DNA from: Verticillium longisporum
Taxonomy: Eukaryota > Ascomycota > Sordariomycetes > Glomerellales > Plectosphaerellaceae
DNA length: 64,000 nucleotides
Assembly (NCBI GenBank): GCA_019188255.1
Contig: JAETXT010000007.1
Coordinates: 4,774,001-4,838,000, forward strand
Reading direction: 5' to 3'
Positions 9,906 to 21,600 of the stretch are shown here, piece by piece. Both the position numbers and the translations under genes were made by a program. The notes beneath the pieces were generated by a model. That model had not been told where the DNA came from and did no database searches. It worked only from the letters and a program-made list of their open reading frames with translations. Position 1 is the first letter of the stretch. The number at the start of each line of letters is the position of its first letter.

Positions 9906-12722
9906 TCAGACTTGCGTTGCCCTGCGACACTTGGGAGGCCCAGAAGCCGGCGCCCCTTTAAAGATGGCTACACCAAACGTCCTCGTCCAGCTGCCCCCCT
10001 CGCTATCCTTGACCGTCAGCTCAATGTAGTCGATGCCAGCGTCATCACCAGCGGTGTACGTGGCCCACGACCCTTCTACTTCCACGCTTCCCTTTTCTGC
10101 CCCCGCTGCAGTAAATGTGGGTTTCTTCTCGAACCCCCGGAAGAGATCCTTCAGGTCGACAATCACGGACTTGCCCGGCGCAACATACGCGTGGGGGTCC
10201 GCCATGAAGTTGAGGTACCCCTCGATAGGCTCATAGCCATCACCGCCGGTGGATCCGTCCCACCAGTCGGCGATGCCGTCGCCGTCGGCATCCCAGGAAG
10301 CCTCGCGTGTGACGGTGGGGAAATCCTCGAGACCCCCTACGTCCGCGGGGTCGTCAATAAGACCGAGCTTGCCGGACTTGGAGCCCTTGTACGTGTGGGT
10401 GCCCGTGAGTGTCTCGTTGAAGATGCGAGAGTCGTGATTGTCAACGACTGGCTGGCTGACTCCAGCGTCAGAGAGGACCCGCTTGTAGGCCTCGGTCGAT
10501 GGCTGTGTTTCGACATAGGAGGGGAAGAATCTGGCCAAGTTAGACGAGAAAGAGGATACAAGGGTCAAGGGGGTGCACGTACGGCTGATCGTAAAACTTG
10601 CGGTAAGAAGGGGCCGGGCTGATTGTCACATCGGCCCAGCAGGCGACGTCCCTGTTGGAGCCCGTTCCATCGGGAGATGCGCATTGCGCCGAGTCCTGGT
10701 CGAAGACGCCAGGCATGGAGTTACCCTCGCAGTAGTATTGTTGCTGGCCGGGCAGCTGGTTCTCATACTGGGCACGCAGGGCATAAGTGAGGTTGCTGGC
10801 AGGGCCCTGCTTGTAGACATTTCCGACAAAGTTGACCTCGTGCGCACCGCCATCTGTGACACGGCGACCTGGTGATGTCAGTGTGCTGTTTTGTATCATA
10901 GTCGTCAAGTACCCACCAAAGTTGTACACGACATTGTTGCGAATATCAAGACGCCCTCCGAATTTGCCCTCGTCGTCCAGACCACCACCCATGCTCCAGC
11001 TGCGGCCCTCGGCGTGCGCAATGAGGTTGTGGTGCAGAGAGCCGACATTGCCGCTGACCGTCGCAGCAAATCCGTGCTCGCGGCCGGGCGGATAGTTCTT
11101 ATGACCGGCGACATTCAGAGGTTCGGAGATCATGCTGCGCTGGAAGGTAATGTTGGCCGCGTTGCGAGAAGAAAAGTTCTCGTCAATGCCCCAGCCCTGT
11201 CACTGGTCAGTATAATCCACTACCAAGCAGCAGAATGATGGCTCACCATGGAGCAGCGATCCATGATGCAGTGGTTGGAGCCCGCCATGCCCATAGCGTC
11301 GACTGTCTCGCCAGAGACCGTGCCGGGCCGCACCTTGATGTGGCGGAAGATGGCATCAATGGCACCAGACAGACCGAGTGGGTGCCCCTGAACGATGATA
11401 CCCTTCCCGGGAGCTGTCTGGCCGGCGACTGTGACGTATTGGTCGCTAACAACCATGCGAGACGTGGTGGTGATGACGCCTCCCACGTCAAAAACAACGT
11501 AGCGAGGACCTCGAGCAACGGCCAGAGCATAGCGCAGAGTGCCCTCCTCTTCGCTATCCTCAAGGCTGGTGACATGGACGACTCGACCACCGCGACCGCC
11601 TCGGGCGAAACGGCTAATCCATGGTCAGCGAGGCCATGAAAGGATATCGTGAAGAACCTACCCGTAGCCCTCAGCTCCAGGGAACGCCAACTGTGCGCCA
11701 CGTAGCATGAAAGCGTGACCGATGTAGGTCTCATCCCCTAGAACGACATCCACGCGCCAATAGAACGTTCCAAAGACGTCAAGACCTTTTTTCTCCTTGT
11801 CAAACAAGCGCTCGCGGAATGGGTAGGGGAAAAACTCACCGGCAAGCGTGGTCGATGTCTTGTCCAGACCCAAGACCAAACTCTTCAACTCTGTGGGTGA
11901 CGTGCCGATGTAGACATTGTACTTTGGTGACTCGGCGTCGGGAGCCCGCCAGGATGCCTCATAAGTGTCACCACCCTCGAGCTGGACACGTTCGTCACGG
12001 TTGTTCGGTTCCGGGAAACTGACGACGTTGTCGATGTCGGGAGTATCGATTTCGAAGCCGTTCAGGAAGACACGGCCGTCGGCGCCGGCAGGGATGAACT
12101 CAATGTTGGTTGTATCGTTAGCACCAGAAACAGTGAATTGGACGAAGGAATGAGCAGATTCCCAGATGTTGTCCACGCGCACGGATTGGGCAAGCTGAGT
12201 CGAGTTAGCCACATCGGAGGATCATATCATGGAGGCTCGGCGCACCGTCTCCGCATCCTCGCCGTTGACCTTGACGGTCACAGATGCGACTGCCTTCAGG
12301 CTGTCCCAAGCGTTGTGCCAGGTGAGCAGCGAGTGCTTGCCGGCTGGGAGTCCCGTAATGGAGATGGTCATGGGCTTGTTGCCAGCATCATCGGTGTTCG
12401 TCGAGATGCCCTGGGCCACGACCCTCTCACCCAAAGGCGCTACGCGGCGGGTGTAGTGCCACTTGTAGGACGCGCCCGCGATGGTGGAGTTGGCGGCGGC
12501 GACAGTGATGGAAGTGTCGCCAAAGGTGGTAGAGACGCTCTTGGGCTCGCCGGTGATGGTCCACAGCTTGAAGTCAGGCTCGTCAAGGGCCCGGACGCGG
12601 GCGGGGTTGAGAATCACACGGAGTCGCGAGCTGGGAGGTCTCGGCGCTGGATCGCCCTGACCCAGAACGGCTACGGTGCCGAAGGCGAAGGCGACGATCG
12701 TCGCAAAGGTAGTCGACTTCAT
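9906..12722 (-). CDS. Secreted pectate-lyase-like right-handed beta-helix protein with N-terminal Ig/FnIII-like modules
   Basis: Probable extracellular polysaccharide lyase of the pectate lyase superfamily (PL1-like). Six exons: 12722-12246, 12194-11662, 11613-11247, 11196-10917, 10868-10583 and 10530-9906, giving 855 aa. The first 20-odd residues form a signal peptide (ATIVAFAFGTVAVLG). Residues about 30-310 hold beta-rich modules (ISITGLPAGKHSL; NVYIGTSPTEL). The catalytic fold begins at AFPGAEGYGRFARGGRGG and continues with VTSLEDSEEEGTLRYAL, FRHIKVRPG and TDGGAHEVNFVGNVYKQGPAS. A calcium-loop segment, DADGDGIADWWD, sits near the C-terminus. Intron 1 (51 nt) contains an in-frame stop and has a good branch site (GCTAAC), so the stop is intronic. 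The 48-nt intron at 10916-10869 lacks stops and could be retained, but its removal restores NFGRRVTDGGA. The overall layout resembles bacterial lyases. Confidence 0.85.
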
Positions 12723-15121
12723 GACGACGGATTACGCGTTTGTCGAGCAGTCGAAAGAAAGAGACCAGGCAGCCGACCAAGGTGTTGCCGGTGCTGTGGC
12801 GACTGACGGATCCCTGAGCATTTCCTCGTGGGCGACCTGGCTCCCTTTTGAACACGCCCGAAGTGCCATGGAGATGCATAAAAGAAGGCGCGAGATGGCG
12901 ATCTTCGGCACATGGTTACTGCCATGGTACATGGGGCCGTGGATTTTCCACGAGTCGCTCGACAGGCATCACAATAAAGTGCCCTGCTCGTCACCGGTCG
13001 GCTCTCGCGTCGGATCCGAGGCAAGGGTGTGACGATGCTGCCATGGCTCACGTAGCGCCGCCGCAGCTGCTTAATGTGAGAAAGAGGATCCAGATTCTTT
13101 TGCATGGCCTGTGGCAGCTCGTCTTCAGAGTCACCCAAGAAGGTACCTCGCCAAATCAGAACACGAGAATTGCAGATGGCATTCTGTCTCTTGTCGCGAT
13201 GGCACTTATCTGGGCGAGCCCATAGTTTCGAGTTGATTCTGGACCCATCAAGCATGTCGATTGCTGCCCATATGTGAGACGGAAGCCCTGAGCTTGTTTC
13301 TTGGTATCCCTGGTCGGGCAGGCTTCCCCAACATGGGTCGGGTGTTGAAGAATCTGGATAAGATCTGCCCCCCCAGGGCGTCAGTGCAGTGCTAGCACGA
13401 GCAGGTGTCGGATATCCGTCCGTAGAATTGCTCCGAAGGTCCGAACGAAGGCGCTTGCATATGTGCGACATGGTGATGAGGGGTTGGTGGAATCTGGAAG
13501 GGTGTGATGGGAAGCTGGTGTTCCTGGCGAGGAGTTGATCTATCAACTCGAGGTGTGGTTGAGATGGAGGGGGTGGGGAGCCCAGTCAGGGAAGGTACAT
13601 GTACCTCACCTTGCTCACCCACCCAACCACGGCAGGTACTTCGGTACCAAGAAACCGGATGGAGCGGCCCGTCGTGGGCTTGCGATTTCAGTTGGCGGGC
13701 AAGGCGGGGTGCAGTACTGCATTCTTCGTCCTGGTTTCCAGGGCTCACCATAGCTTGGCCTTCGACTGGCCTTCGACTGGCCTTTGACCCGAGCTCCCCT
13801 GTATGTCAGTCTTCATTGCTACCCTCCAAATCGGCTGCGAGCCGAGCAAAGGTAAGCCAGTATGAGCACGACTTGGTCACAGGACATGCTCTTTGTCGAT
13901 CCCTCGGTTTGACAGTTCAAGCAACATGCTCGGACTGTTCAGGGTGCTTTCACAAGCTGAAGACCGATCAGCTTATACTGACTTTGGTCAGAGGCTCTCA
14001 TCAGTCCGCAGCGAACTGTCTCTCAGCGCCATTGTTCTGTGATATTGGGAATCTGCAACGATATCCAGCTAGAACCTTTGAGAAGCCTCAAAGCCTCAGA
14101 CTGTACCCAGTTGAAGCAAACAACCTCCAGGCCAGAAGACTCTCGAGTGTCTAGTCGACAGGCAAAGGACAGGCCACTACCTACGTAAATCAACATTTGT
14201 GGTCCCGGATGACCAATGCTAGAGGAACACTGTGTGAGCTTTCACCTCATTGACTATTGATTAATTACCATGTAGTCTGTTGGGAGGCTGATCCTGGAGG
14301 CCGTTCTCCTGACGAACCCTCCATTTCATTGGACCTCCATTTCATAAGAGACATGTTGGAGATGAGCGACCTCTTCTGACTTCAAGTCCAGGCTACATCT
14401 TTGCTACTTCATCACTACCAATGCCGAACTTGAACGGCGCACTAGATGTCTAGTCTACCAAGCGGCTCGTACGTATCGTGCATGGACGAAGTCCGGGTAC
14501 ATTACAGGTTGGCCGCGGTGTCATTCATCTTAGTTTGCCAGGTTCTCACAGCACAGGACGAACAAAACAGAACTCCATCCACTTTGGACTCGAATTGGAC
14601 CTCGTAGGACGATAAACATGGCAGCCTCTCCCGCCCATGCGCATCCCACGGTGGATGATCTGGAATTTATCGTTGAACCCGGCGCATGACTCGACACTTG
14701 TCTCTCTACGCCACTTCGGTGGAAAGGGGCGCGACCACGCGGGGAATCGGTCCTCGGTGCTGCGTCGCACGCGATCTGTTCCTCCCGCCGCCCCGGAATG
14801 CTCCTATTATGCGGGGAACATGGGGATTTCTTAAGGGTCTGTCTGGCCTAGCCACAGGGCGTCCTCTGTGTTGCCCTCAACACTGCGGTTATTCCACCAA
14901 TTAAGTGGCCCGTGACTCCCATCACGAGATCCCCAGCAGACCATCTCCATCTCTGACCGTTGGGACGCGGACGCTGGTGCTGGTTGATCCTACAAACTCG
15001 TCTTCAAACCTCTCTGGAACCCGCTCCGTATGCGACATATCCTGCTCACCATCGATCGACCTGAACCAAACCAGCAAGCCCCCCCCCCGGACTGAATGAG
15101 TGGAACCCTATAGCCGCCAGC
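12723..15121. other. Long intergenic region
   Basis: Promoter side of the lyase gene and upstream of the orphan ORF at 15122. It contains a short imperfect duplication of a 12-mer (TTCGACTGGCCT) near 13760-13790. The longest open frame (13504-14154) has no domain, signal or conserved-looking motif. No other feature is seen. Confidence 0.45.
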
Positions 15122-15508
15122 ATGCCTACGATGAGCGACGCCCGGCTGCAGCCTACTAGCCCTAGCAGACCCCTGACCAACGGCCACTTCCCGCCGTCGA
15201 GTCCCACATCCCCGCGACCCTCTCACAGCTTCTCCATTCAGCTGGAGAGCAGCATGCGACGCTTCACCAAGGATAAGGACCAGCACGCTGCTGGCCCGTC
15301 ACATACTTCTATCCTCAACGGGTCATATCGATGTCCATCGGGGCATGCGACGAGGGCACCCAGTGAGTCCGGACAGCCGACGACGCAGGAGGACTGCGTC
15401 GAGTGTAATCAGATTCGGACGCAGCTGCATCAAGTGCAAGCCGAGATGGCCAGTCTGCGAGAGATGTTCGGAAAGCAGACGCGCGTGTCACGGCGAAATG
15501 AGAAGTAA
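15122..15508 (+). CDS. Hypothetical small Ser/Pro-rich protein
   Basis: Not recognised. Open frame of 128 codons starting at an ATG. The first 45 residues are rich in Ser, Pro and Thr (TSPSRPLTNGHFPPSSPTSP). The C-terminal third is a short amphipathic helix preceded by a Cys pair (DCVECNQIRTQLHQVQAEM) that could form a coiled coil. No intron is needed, and there is no signal peptide or membrane segment. Composition favours a real regulatory-type protein over a chance frame, but nothing else supports expression. Confidence 0.4.
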   Translation: MPTMSDARLQPTSPSRPLTNGHFPPSSPTSPRPSHSFSIQLESSMRRFTKDKDQHAAGPSHTSILNGSYRCPSGHATRAPSESGQPTTQEDCVECNQIRTQLHQVQAEMASLREMFGKQTRVSRRNEK

Positions 15509-16314
15509 TTGTCTGTGTCCAAGCATTCCTAGTACGTTAGCTTACTCTGCTGCAAGACGAAAGGTCTGACTGACTGATTCCTGACGATAATAGTCTTTGC
15601 AAACGACCGTATGAGGTATCTGAAAGTCCTGGCTTGTATGAAGCCGTCTTCTTGACAAGGGCGCCAGCAGTGTTTTTGACATTCGGGTTTTGAGGGGTTC
15701 CAGCGGGTTTGTTGTTCGGAGTTTCGGTTGTCATACTCAGCTTATGATTGCTATACTAGTCAATTCCACACAGGTCGACGTCTTTCCTGGTTTCAAGGCA
15801 TCATGTTGACCATCCTTCGCTCGTGCAGCTATGGTACCTCGAAGTTGTTTCCCCTGAGCCGTGAGGCAGGCAAGGGAAACAATCCTTGCGACAAGCAGAC
15901 CACGAGACATCTGCTTTGACACAAGCCAATGTCCTTTGTCGCCATGACGATAGGCAATCGGTCGTTTCGCAACAGCTCGTATGAGCCATTGTTGTTGTTC
16001 TCACTCGAGATGGTTGAATTCGAAACACGGTCACCAAAGAATTATCACAACGACTTAGTCTTGTCCGCATACTGAGCAGCCTCGCTGTCAGGGCACCACC
16101 TTCTGGGCCTCTACTTAACCCTCCCGTCCGTCATACAGTCAGAGTGACGCTGCACGAGTTTAAGCTGCAAGACCACAATTTCTTGGTCAGTCTAAGCAAC
16201 CATTTCACAGCATCTGACCTCAGGTCGCTCAACTTCACGACATCTCTTACACTAGTGCGAATCCCGCTCACAGGCTACTCAACAGCAGAAACTGAGTCAA
16301 ATTCCAACAACATC
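15509..16314. other. Intergenic region
   Basis: Separates two orphan ORFs on the same strand. Nothing recognisable is seen. Confidence 0.4.
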
Positions 16315-16953
16315 ATGCTTGACACAATATCATTGGCAGCCCTGGATCTCAACAGTGCAGACATAGCCGACGCTGGCAAAGGCCTCCACCAACAGGCAAT
16401 CGATGAGCCCCATGCCGTCACCGAATATGCGGATTTTGCCGCCAATGGCAAGGCCCTTAGTCGCTCAGATGTTTTAGAAAAGGCGATAGAGGCCCAATGC
16501 AGGATGCTCCGAAAGTCCAGAGAGATCATTCGGGGGCTAGACAACCAAGTCATGTCTGATCTTGCAGTGATTGACCGAAAGAACAGGTCCCTCCACGAAA
16601 AGGACACGGAACTACTTCGCTTGACAAAACGGCTCGAGAAAGAAGGCCACGAGGCCATCGTATCGGACTTACTTCTATATGACGTGGCGACGGAACTGGC
16701 GCATCAGCATCAGAAGCTGAAGTTTGCCGTCTATCACGCGAATCTGTCCACATGGCGTCAGAAATTGCTTCTGAATCAACTCGAAGAATCGCTACGCCAT
16801 GGCCGAGAACCTGTTCAAGCTGTGATCAACAACTGGAAGTCCATCTGCATAGGTACAGATGGGATCAGTGACCTCTCGTCGGATAAGGCAGCTGTTGTAC
16901 ATCTTTTGAGAATCGTCGACGCACGAAATGAAGAGCGTCCATTACAAGATTGA
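16315..16953 (+). CDS. Hypothetical coiled-coil protein
   Basis: Not recognised. The first ATG of the frame is at 16315; the upstream open part begins only with GTG and is probably leader. The 212-residue product is mostly predicted helix, with heptad-like stretches around residues 55-150 (EKDTELLRLTKRLEKEGHEA; LLNQLEESLRHGREP). It has no signal peptide and no membrane segment. It is intronless and isolated between an orphan ORF and a membrane protein gene on the opposite strand. It could be a cytoskeletal or scaffold-type protein, but no function can be assigned. Confidence 0.55.
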   Translation: MLDTISLAALDLNSADIADAGKGLHQQAIDEPHAVTEYADFAANGKALSRSDVLEKAIEAQCRMLRKSREIIRGLDNQVMSDLAVIDRKNRSLHEKDTELLRLTKRLEKEGHEAIVSDLLLYDVATELAHQHQKLKFAVYHANLSTWRQKLLLNQLEESLRHGREPVQAVINNWKSICIGTDGISDLSSDKAAVVHLLRIVDARNEERPLQD

Positions 16954-17153
16954 CCAAGACGATAGCTAACTATCTGTGCCCAGTGGACAGAACCTATGAT
17001 AGGATCTAGGCGATGGATTATGCTGATCATGGGCATGGGATACGACACTGTAAGTATAGAAATGACGGTTATTGCAAAACCGGCTCAGGACAAGGGCTGC
17101 CACAGGTTTTAGAAGCATATGAAATAGCCTCCCGTGAATGCAACTAGGTCTGA

Positions 17154-17998
17154 TCACCGTTTGATACCATCCATCGCCAGTGTCGCTTGAGTCAACAGAA
17201 ACATGACCAAAGACACAACCACGACAACAGTGAACGTGACAGCCATCTGTACGAAAGAGTCAGCCACTCAAACCACGGGAGCTGGAGAGAGAGAATTCAT
17301 ACCTTGGCACTGTCATCCCACCAGCCATCCTCTGGCTTCTTATCCGGCCCAAACTCCGTCGACACCCACACGAGCACGAGAATCCCCGCAATCAAGCAAA
17401 CCACAGCCGCCACCAGAAACACCAAGCTCGCCTGCCACGCATACACCTGCCAAGTCCTGACCCTGACCTCGCCACCCCTCTTCTCGCCCGTCATGCTCTT
17501 CCGGATCCATCGGAGTCCCTCGCGGTGCGCGCTCAGGCGGTGCAGCCGCAAGCTCTGCTGCAGCGCCGTGAGGACGGCGAACAGCGCGAACACGAGCCCG
17601 ATGTACCAGCACGCGCGAATGCTCCACGGCTGCGTGCGTCCGTTGTCGAGGACGTCGGGCCACGAGCCCGTCGAACTGAGGCAGGCGGCGAGGAGCGCGC
17701 CGACGGTGCCGACAAAGTTGAGCTCCTGGAGCTTGTGGTCGCGCCAGCGCTCCGTGAGGTCGTCGCGGAGGGCGTCGTCCGACTCGTTGAGGATGGCCTG
17801 GAGCGAGTCGAGTGTCGTCGAGTCTGGCGCGACGATGCCGCCGTGGAAGATGGAAAGGAAGTTCGCCAAGCTGCCTGGCTGCAGGATGTGTTAGGCTCAA
17901 TGAGCGATGGTGGGTGGCGGCTCACTGACTTGGCTCCTGCCTTCATCTCTATTGCCCGACTGGCCCGATATGGTTCCTAGGAGCGGCTGCGTCGACAT
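17154..17998 (-). CDS. Hypothetical membrane protein with three transmembrane helices
   Basis: Not assigned to a family. Three exons in perfect phase: 17998-17930 (23 residues from MSTQPLLGT), 17878-17303 and 17246-17154, giving 245 aa. The start is chosen because this exon has a donor (GTCAGT) and a 51-nt intron with a CTAAC branch site. Helices are seen at ACWYIGLVFALFAVLTAL, at LVFLVAAVVCLIAGILVLVW and in the last exon (TVVVVVSLVMFLLTQAT). A soluble segment of about 90 residues containing a charged stretch (LRDDLTERWRDHKLQEL) precedes helix 1, and a basic loop (EKRGGEVRVR) precedes helix 2. The arrangement resembles small fungal membrane proteins of unknown role. Confidence 0.75.
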
Positions 17999-18664
17999 GA
18001 TGAGTGTAAGCAATTAAAGTACTTGCCTTTCAGTCGCAAGATATATCCAATGCGAAAGGTGATGCTGTAGTTCAGATACTTGTGTTTGTGGGAAAACGAT
18101 TCTTTGATGCATCTCGTTCAGCCCCTCAAAGTGACGTCGTCTCGATCTTCGACCAAGATTGACCATGTTGTCTGCACGTAGGCGACGCATGGTGTAGGAC
18201 GGGATGACAGGTGATCAAATTCCAATGGATGCCCCCTGGTGACTGTTGATCCATGCACCTCTGCGTCAGCGGTGGTATGGCAAGCTCAGTTTGGCTGATC
18301 TCCGAAACTGGTAGGTTGAAAGGTTGAGCCAAGCCTGAGCTTCCATGTGCTAGGCTTGCAATTACAGGCTACTGAGGTGACGCCCGTAACAAAGTCTCCG
18401 GCAACACCAGGATTATGTAGGCTGTTACATGTGGTATTGTGACTCTGTCAGGAATCACTGTCCGAGGCAGCAGGGAGCTGAGCAACATAGGCAAAGGTAT
18501 CCATCCATTCCAAACTTACAGAGCCGGCCCAAACCAAACCTGGCCTTCAGCTCATCCCGCCAAGCTCATTCATGTACAATGCAATGCAGGCAACTCCACG
18601 CAACCATCTCCAGTGCTTCCTCGTCTGTTCGCTGTGCCAGACATCCCCTCCTTGCCCCCACTCA
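17999..18664. other. Intergenic region
   Basis: Promoter of the three-helix protein and 3' side of Nup170. No recognisable element. Confidence 0.4.
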
Positions 18665-21600
18665 TTACAGGAAGCGCATGCTTCCAGCCGGGCCCCTGTC
18701 GGAGAGAGCCTCGACCTCACGTCGGACGGTGCGCACCTCGCGGCGGATGTCGGCAACGTCCGCGCCACCAGGGTTCAAATTACCCATAGACATCGAAGCT
18801 GGGGGCAGGGCCTCCTCACACGAATCGAGAAGCTCCTTCATTGACTGCCAGACGGCGTCGCCACGGGCGGTCGAGTTGGCCCGGCGCTTGCATTCCTTCT
18901 GCCAGCTGTCCACAACATAGACGATGAGCTCGATCACGCGAATACGGTTGTTGCCCGTGAAGCCAACATCCTGGGCGTTGAAGATATCCTCCAAGGCATT
19001 GAGAATCGTGATGTGTGACACCTTCAGCTCGAAGAAGGTGGTAATGGGCCACACGGGGTTGGCGCCAATCTGTCCGTCCTGGCCATACTCGATCGAGTAT
19101 CGACTGAGAGCCGCGACGAGGAACTTGATAGGAAACACGAAGCTGTCGAGGCTGACCCGATGAGCAATATTGAGGACTTTTTGTGAGACAGACTCGTACG
19201 GCGTGAGCAGTGCCGAGATGCCAGGACCGGCCTCTTGCATCCTCCTGGTGGCCTCATCATGTGTCTGCTCAATCAAAGACGCCCACGTCGTCTCCACAGT
19301 GGTGGAGTTGCGATAGTCGGCAACATGGTAAATCAGGAGGCAGATGTCGAAATAGCCAGCCTGATCCGCGTAGTTATTGAAGAGCTGTTTCGCGTCAGTA
19401 AATCGCTATCTGCCACGAAGAGTAGTTGCTGCTTACCTCTGAGACATCGCGTACCTGGCCGTTGAGGGCCTGGTCAATCTCCTCTCTCCGCTCTTCGACG
19501 CGGGGGTCCGCGCTCAGACGCTGCAGGAGGTCGGCTTGAATGTTAGCAACATCGAGGCTCGCGGTGATGCTGTGAATGATGATTTGCTGCTGCTGTGAGC
19601 TGATGCCAGTCGTTCGGACTTGAGCATTTGCCTTGGCGTGCGACAAAAGGGTGACCCTCTCCTTAATGCCGAGGTTGAAGTCTGAGCAAGCAAGATCGAA
19701 CTGCACCTCGGCGGCCTCAAAGTAGCGACCCCTTTGTGTGTAAAACCTGCAAAGAAGGTCGGCGTGATCGGCGCTCGTGGCTGACAGCCTCTGTAGGAAT
19801 GTGATGACATGTGGTGAGTCAATGCTGAGAAGGCGGTCAGCCCAGCCCTGCTGGATGTACCACTCATAGAGATCCAAGTGGAAGACCTCGTCGTCAGTGC
19901 TATTGACAACCTCATACGCTTCCAGACGCTTGGTGCCGATCAAAGTGAGCCTGCCGTCGATCTCCTCAGGCTCGCTGCTAAGGGCGGCGTCAAGGTGTCG
20001 AAGAGCATCATGGATCAGATCGTAGCATCGCTTGCGCTCCGCAAAGGCATTTGCACGGGGATCCTGAGCAGGCCTACCCTCGTTCACCCACGACAAGGCA
20101 CTGTTTCCCCTGTCCTTCTCGTGCGCTACAACAAGGCAGAGCTGGACGGCGCCGGCATAGTACTTGAGATCGATGTACTGGGACACGGCGTTGGAAAGGT
20201 TGATGAAAGAGAGGTTGCCGGCAACACGCTCAAAGAGCCTCAAGCTTTCGTGCAGCAAGCTTCGGGACTGGTTGCTGTTGGGTGGTTGTTCGGTCGCCCT
20301 CTTCAACTGCTCTTGGGCTTTGAAGATGACAACGTCGTCGGGGCTGCAGAAGCTTCCGCACCGCCTACGCAGCGCGACAGCGACAGTCTCGAGATACGAG
20401 CCACTTTCAATATTGCGATTAACGATGGCTTTGACAAGAAGCTTTGCAAGTTCGCGACCTGAGGCTTGAGAGAAGAGCTTTTCGTAGGTGAGCTCCTTCA
20501 GCTGCTGCTGGGCATCTGGTTGAAGCCTCATGAATATCTCGTTAACACGCTCGTCGAAGAGCATGAGCACAAATGAGATGCCCTCAGAGATGCTCTCCAT
20601 CAGCTTCTGCAGCGCGTGAAGGGCTTGGTGCTCGGCTTGCAGCGCGACCTCTTCTTGTTTGCTAGCGACAAGCTGAAGATCCGAGGGGCCAGAAAGTCCC
20701 TGAATAAATCCACGATTCGTGTTGAGGAACCTCCTAAGACGCTCCAGCTGTTCTTGGACAGAGACAAGCTTGGTTGTAGGAACCCTGGATACGATATTGA
20801 TACCACCGGTCGGGCTGAGGCCTGTAGAGACAACACCAGACTTCCACAGCGTCCTGATGAGACGGGTGAGGTACACGCAAAGCGCGTCATGCCGCGAAGA
20901 TAGTCGGACGGAGGCGGTTGTGAGAGGTGTGCTGTCCGTTTCAGCAATGGTAGGGTTTCCGCCGTAGTCAACGAAGACTGTCCTTGCACGATCCTCGGTG
21001 GCCTGATCAATCGCACGTGGAGCGCCAGGCCTGGAATCTCCACCGTGGCCACAAGCGACTGCGAGTGCACAAGCAATCGTTTCAACGCGGCTGTAGAGCT
21101 GGATGAACTTTCGAGTCTCATGCTCGAGGCCCTCGTCTCCCACGGCGGTCCGCAGCGCGGAAGCAAATATGTCGACAAGTCGCCTTCGGCGAATGATGTG
21201 AACACCGGTGTTGGTGAGGACCGCAAACTCGCTAGGCTCATTGTCAAACTGAACGGCGAGCTCGTTTCCGAACCCAAGAGGCTGGCTCGAGGCTGCAAAG
21301 GGCTTGGTTATGAGGCCAACAGCTTCAGCTCGGCTACCGATATCAATCCAGTTACCATGCTCCCAGTATTTCAGCACAGAGGTCGGACCAGTCGCCTTGA
21401 TGCGACCAGTCTCGGGAGCAGAGACAAAAAGTAGATCTGAGTTGGGCTGCGACTCCTTGACAACAAAGTCCAGGAAGTAGCCAGGAGCGAAGCGCTCGCC
21501 GAGCCTGCTTACCTCAAGCGCACGCGACGAGGCGTGGAACTCTGTGTCGCCAGCGCTGTTCGTAGCAGTGCGACCGAGCTGATCGGGGGCGGGAATTTGA

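Noticed and set aside
12222..12224. Nonsense mutation in the pectate-lyase-like gene
   Set aside because: The TGA lies in a well-formed 51-nt intron with branch site and acceptor, and splicing restores the frame.
13504..14154. 216-codon frame upstream of the lyase gene
   Set aside because: No domain, signal or membrane segment. Composition looks random, and overlapping frames are equally long.
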